From Sporodiniella umbellata (taxonomy: Eukaryota; Mucoromycota; Mucoromycetes; Mucorales; Rhizopodaceae), in contig JAIXMR010000003.1 in the NCBI GenBank assembly GCA_025677835.1, positions 475,004 to 539,003 of the forward strand: a stretch of 64,000 nucleotides of DNA, given 5' to 3'. The position numbers and the translations under genes were made by a program. The notes beneath the pieces were generated by a model. That model did no database searches. It saw nothing but the letters and a program-made list of their open reading frames with translations, and was not told the DNA's origin. Below are positions 59,761 to 64,000 of the stretch, one piece after another. Position 1 is the stretch's first letter, and each line of letters opens with the position of its first letter.

Positions 59761-61134
59761 TTAGATGTCACCAAAAAAGTCTTTGAGAACAGAGTCAATG
59801 CCGTGTAAGAGAGTTTTGTCTTGAGGATCTTGACCGTTATAGATTAAAAGGTTAGGTGTGTCCTGAGGAATACCGTCCAGCTTGTCTTTGACAGCCGTAT
59901 TCAAGATTTTCTGTTTGATTTCTTTAGGATCCACAGGTCCATCAGCCAAACCGAGGTAATAAGCAGCCAATCCAGCCACATGAGGGGCAGCCATAGAGGT
60001 ACCTGAGATGGTGTTGGTGGCGTAACGACTTCCTCTCCAGATGGAAAGGATGTTCATGCCGGGGGCAAAGACATCGACACATTTACCATAGTTGGAAAAG
60101 TAAGCACGGCCATCTTCGATTGTCGAAGCACCCACAGTAATCGCCAGCTCAGAGGCAGCAGGGGAGTAATCACAAGCATCGCTATTATCGTTACCGGCGG
60201 CCACACTGAATACCATGCCTGCACGGACAGCGCCATTGACAGCCCGATCGAGCGTGGGCGACCTGCCACCGCCTAAGCTCATATTCGCCACAGCGCCCTT
60301 ATAGCTCTTGGCCCGTACCTCTTTTTCTTTCAAGTGGGCTTCTGTAGCCCAGTCGACGCCAGCTACGACATCACTCATGGTGCCTGAGCCGTTGGACCGC
60401 AGCACCTTGACGGCTACAGGCTGGGCCTTTTTGGCAATACCATAACGCCCACCGGCAATCGTGCCTGCACAGTGAGAACCGTGACCGTTACCATCAGAAT
60501 CAACATCACCACGAGGCACAGTGTGGCCCCAGATGGCTCGGCCATCAAAATCAATATGGTCCACATTCACACCGGTATCGATCACATAGACCTTGACGCC
60601 TTCACCTCCGTTGGGATTGTATTCGTAGTTTTTGTAGTTTTTGAAGTTCAGCGTGTCTTTGTGAGATACACGGGCTAGACCCCAGGGAGCGTTACGCTGT
60701 AGTTCGTTGGCATAAACCATGGAGTCTTTCTCAATATATTCCACCTTGAATAAAGATAAGTATGTTTATAGTTATAGTGTCTTTCTTACATCATCAGATT
60801 GCCGGATGGCTTCCAACATGGCTTCGTTAAAACGACCTGCGTAACCCTTGATATAGGGCGTGTCATAGACATGATGAATCCCATGCGAAACCGACTCGGG
60901 ATGTAAATAATTCATGTTGGCACCATGGCGCTCGGTAAGATCTTTAATCCACATAGCATGTTCTGCCACATCCGACCGTTCCAAGTCTTTTTTAAGAACG
61001 ACCATATAAGCATCCTGCACTAATTCCACATCCGAGGGTACATACAAAGGGACTACCTCTTCTCCAAACAACACTGGCTTTGCCTGTGCTAACTGAGCAA
61101 CTAACAAAACACTCGCAATAATGCTAAACTTCAT
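59761..61134 (-). CDS. secreted/vacuolar subtilisin-like serine protease (S8, proteinase K group)
   Basis: Exons 61134-60790 and 60744-59761 give 442 aa. Signal peptide MKFSIIASVLLVAQLAQA, then an I9 propeptide (AYMVVLKKDLERSDVAEHAM, with the short IKGYAGRF before cleavage), then the S8 catalytic domain. The triad is intact: Asp in YVIDTGVNVDH, His in GHGSHCAGTIAG and Ser in SGTSMAAPHVAG. The oxyanion Asn is in SVAAGNDNSD. The mature enzyme probably starts near APWGLARVS. The combination fits cerevisin (vacuolar protease B) or extracellular proteinase K types; no C-terminal extension beyond a short tail. Codon use is GC-rich, suggesting strong expression. Confidence 0.94.
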
Positions 61135-62300
61135 AATAACAAAAAGAAAATATATATAAAAAAGAAAACAAAAACAAAAGCCTTTGTTTTTATACCTTTT
61201 TATTTCCGCTCTAAAAGCAAATTAAAAAGATAAGGTCATCTGCTGACGTGTATTACTTGAGTAGTTTGCATGAAAAATGGTGCGATTGGTTATACAGTTT
61301 ATTACCAAAAATGTTTTAGAAATTTTTCTACACCCCCCCTTTTTTTTTTATGTGTTCATGTGGGGTCCTCCTTGGATTACTGTAACGGTTTCTGTTTGGG
61401 TAGCAAGTAAACAGAAAAAAGATCGGCTTCAAGCAGCTGCTAGATTATGGCGGACGTTTCATCTCTGGTCGCTTCGACTGCCAAAAATAGGCCAAGTGCG
61501 TATCTGATAACACTCGGAGCATTTTCAGTAGCGGTTTTTTTTTTTTTTTTTACCAGTGGGACTCAAAGCTCTACTGAATCCATCTTGACAACTTTTAGAT
61601 ACTCAAATCGTACTACCTATTTCTGTTTTCTTTTTCCTTTTTCTTTTTTTTTTTTTCATTGCTATACTTCCCAACGCTAGCTTTGTATTCCTTTGAGATA
61701 CATTATTATTAACTTGGCATTGTACTTTGGAAGATTGACACTGTCTAGGACTCAGCTCTGAGTTATAATGGGTGTAACACAAAGGTCGACCCGCAGCAAT
61801 GGGAGTTTAGCACGAATTCTTTTAGCAGACGATTGATTTTACCTGTTGAGATATGCATAAGCAACGTTTGTTACTTGACATAAAGACAGACGCATGATAA
61901 CTTTACAGGACGACCTCAAAGAATTCCAAGGGGTCTTTATTCGAATTATTTAGTTCTTTACTGTCAAATTGATTGATGTCTAAGTAAAAAAAGACCACAA
62001 GAAGGATGAACATCAACATGTTTATATACACATACATATACATGTATATTTAGGTATGTAAACAGACATGTATTGACAGATAGTACATACGTCTTATGTA
62101 AACAATACTATTCCTTTTTACTGTACTATCGCTTCAAAGTTGAGACGGATCTTTTGTTGTTGGCTATTCTTTTTACTTTGTTTTGGCTTCCTGTAATCCA
62201 GATCAGTTTGTTAACCGCTACAAGAGCTTTTGTCTGAAGACTTAGAAAACAAACAGGCTGTTGGGTGAACTGGCCTCATAACAGAATAACAGAAGGCACA
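61135..62300. other. subtilase upstream region and spacer with uncertain small ORF
   Basis: The subtilase promoter must lie just right of 61134; a TTATATATATT element is at about 61149-61159. On the plus strand 61277-61507 a 76-codon frame (ending LQAAARLWRTFHLW...) and an overlapping one at 61447 (MADVSSLVASTAKNRPSAYL, then hydrophobic) look mildly protein-like, but no splice chain or family was recognised. Microsatellite-like ATACATATACATGTATAT at about 62029-62048. Confidence 0.35.
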
Positions 62301-64000
62301 TACAAATCAAGAAATGAGTATTGAAGTACCATTTTTAAAAGACCCCCCTTCGAAAGCAAGGTTTAACCAACAACGACAAAATCGCCTTCTTTCGGTTGTT
62401 AGCCATCCAAAAAAAAACCCCTCTTAACCACTGCTGTTTACTATGGAATGGTTTTTGAAGGTAGGCACAATCCTCTTCAGCAAAAAATACAGTACACACA
62501 TCACGTCTCATGTTACTTTCCTTTGCCAACCATTTGATCAGAAAACAAAGACAATGATCTTCCGTATCTTTTTTGAAATCGTGATTTGCCACATGGATAT
62601 GTCATATGAAATAACAGCCCAAAAATTACCATAAAAAGTAAAATGGCTGCTAAGCACATGTAACGTGAGTTTATGCAACCAACATTCATTGACTAAAATA
62701 CTTCCAAAAAAAAAAAATGCTTTAGTTTTTTTTTTTGGATGGTATAAAAGAGATTAATCTGGGAGTAAGAAAATTGTCTTTGTTTTATGGTCTTTTATTA
62801 AACTGTTAAACTATGCTTTTTGATACCTTGTTAATACCATTTGTTAAAAAAAACATTAATCAATACTTGATTTATTTCAGACTGTTTGTTAACTCCTAGC
62901 ATGTTTTTTTCTTATATCTTCAACGATATGAGCTTTAGTTTCTTTTTAAAAAAAAGGTTTTACACTTTCTAAAAACCCATGATCTAAGGCTTTTAAAACA
63001 AGATTGAAAAATGATAGAAGCTGTGAATCATATAGAAAGATACATGCACACAGATTTTATCTAAATAGTATAATGTTACTTTCAAAAGTCTACGTGCCTT
63101 ATCAAATAATCTAAGCTATAAGAATGAAACAAGTTACAGAAAACCAATAACAACAGAGGAACCAAAGCTGTTTTTTTTAACAAGTGAAGGCGAATGAATT
63201 TTGCTTTTCATTGACTTGTTACCAAGACTGAACCAATATAAAAAATGTGAATGAGGTAGGAAAATCTACACTGAGTCTTGTACCGCAAATATGCATATAA
63301 AACTTTTAGCACACACTGTCACCTAAAAAAGAGGCATTAGCTTCAAAGTGGAATAGTATTTCTCACAATAGTCAAATGTCAACTTCTGCAAGACGTATGA
63401 GCCGTCAGATGACCGATACCCTATACATAGTATCAGCTGCGGTATCGCCTACCTACAGAAATTGCTTTCTAAAGAGATTCAATAACTAAAACAAATACAT
63501 AGTTATAGTATGAGCTCAAAAATCAGCATTGTTCTATGACACAATGTGATGCCTGTGTGTTAAAAAAAAAATGTAAGGGATGTCTCATTTGTAGATACTT
63601 TTGTTCTTTCTTAAAAAAACAGTGAATGTTTGCAGACATCGAGAATCGATGTATATCTCTGAAATAATGTATTTTGGCTTTATACTAAAGAAGAAGAAAA
63701 AGACATACTTGTAGAAAAGAATCCAAAAAAAAAAAAAAAAAAAAAAATAGGTGCAAGTTGCCAGGACTTACAACGTACCCTTTTTATTTAATGTTTTTGA
63801 AGGGAAAAAATTATTGAAATACACTTCCACTACCGAAGGGATAGATAGATTGAGATATTTCAACAAAAAAATAATGTTATGTAGATACGAATTATATGAA
63901 GTATTGAAAACATTACACGAGAGCAGAGGATCTTTGTTGTTGTTATCATTCTTTTTATTGTTTTATCGAACTTGTACTACGTATAAATATATATAAACTA
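62301..64000. other. gene-poor AT-rich end of window
   Basis: A minus-strand 85-codon frame at 62335-62592 (with FLIKWLAKESNMRRDVCTVF and KPFHSKQQWLRGVFFWM) is protein-like but isolated. A plus-strand frame at 63751-63996 (ARTYNVPFLFNVFEGKKLLK, YELYEVLKTLHESRG) directly follows a 23-base poly(A) tract and could be an exon of a gene continuing past the window. Neither was recognised. Otherwise only A/T runs. Confidence 0.3.

Overview
The window looks like nuclear DNA of an early-diverging filamentous fungus, most likely Mucoromycota (Mucorales-like). It is AT-rich and studded with long poly(A)/poly(T) tracts. Most genes are cut by short GT-AG introns of about 45-70 nt. The proteins are typically eukaryotic and fungal (Ura6, Oca1, Ksh1, Las1, Ett1, Exo1, Oma1, IF1, ABCD transporter, G-alpha). 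About 31 protein genes are supported. Exon structures were worked out by hand from splice sites and reading phase; each one listed with exact exons sums to a whole number of codons.

Layout. 0.5-2.7 kb: a class I cyclic-nucleotide phosphodiesterase and an Oca1-type phosphatase (-). 2.7-5.6 kb: gene-poor. 5.6-11.0 kb (-): ribosomal protein uS12/RPS23, UMP-CMP kinase, and a SANT + MT-A70 adenine methyltransferase. 11.4-19.2 kb: ZNRD2/p27-like protein, OMA1, an unidentified 597-aa protein, EXO1 (all +), CCDC25 (-). 19.4-28 kb: a visibly GC-richer block with an unknown Cys-tailed protein, IF1, a SET-domain protein, a second phosphodiesterase, a bZIP/DUF3425-like factor and a mitochondrial hotdog dehydratase. 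28.5-30 kb: ETT1/Nro1 and a possible 56-aa membrane protein.

30.2-36 kb is an accessory island. It holds a 323-bp element with 72-bp inverted ends, a broken inverted copy of the 5' end of a neighbouring gene, a 359-bp tandem satellite (4.6 copies), AT-rich filler, and the intact gene (unknown family, very acidic tail). 36.2-42.5 kb: an unknown nuclear-type protein, KSH1, a G-alpha subunit and a CE6-like esterase. 43-48.5 kb is decayed: a GH28-like pseudogene, a broken unidentified ORF and a LINE reverse-transcriptase remnant. 48.5-61.1 kb: LAS1, a GH43 arabinanase, a CCNDBP1-like protein, a DASS/SLC13 transporter, a 16-exon peroxisomal ABCD half-transporter and a secreted subtilase. 61.1-64 kb: almost nothing recognisable.

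Functional themes are cAMP/G-protein signalling (two PDEs, one G-alpha), mitochondrial quality control (OMA1, IF1, Htd2-like), ribosome biogenesis and translation (uS12, LAS1, ETT1), and plant cell-wall breakdown (CE6-like, GH43, dead GH28). The genes are mostly independent housekeeping loci rather than one pathway. The most interesting items are the SANT-MT-A70 methyltransferase, the inverted-duplication/satellite island, and small genes hidden by tiny exons, such as KSH1 with an ATG-only first exon.
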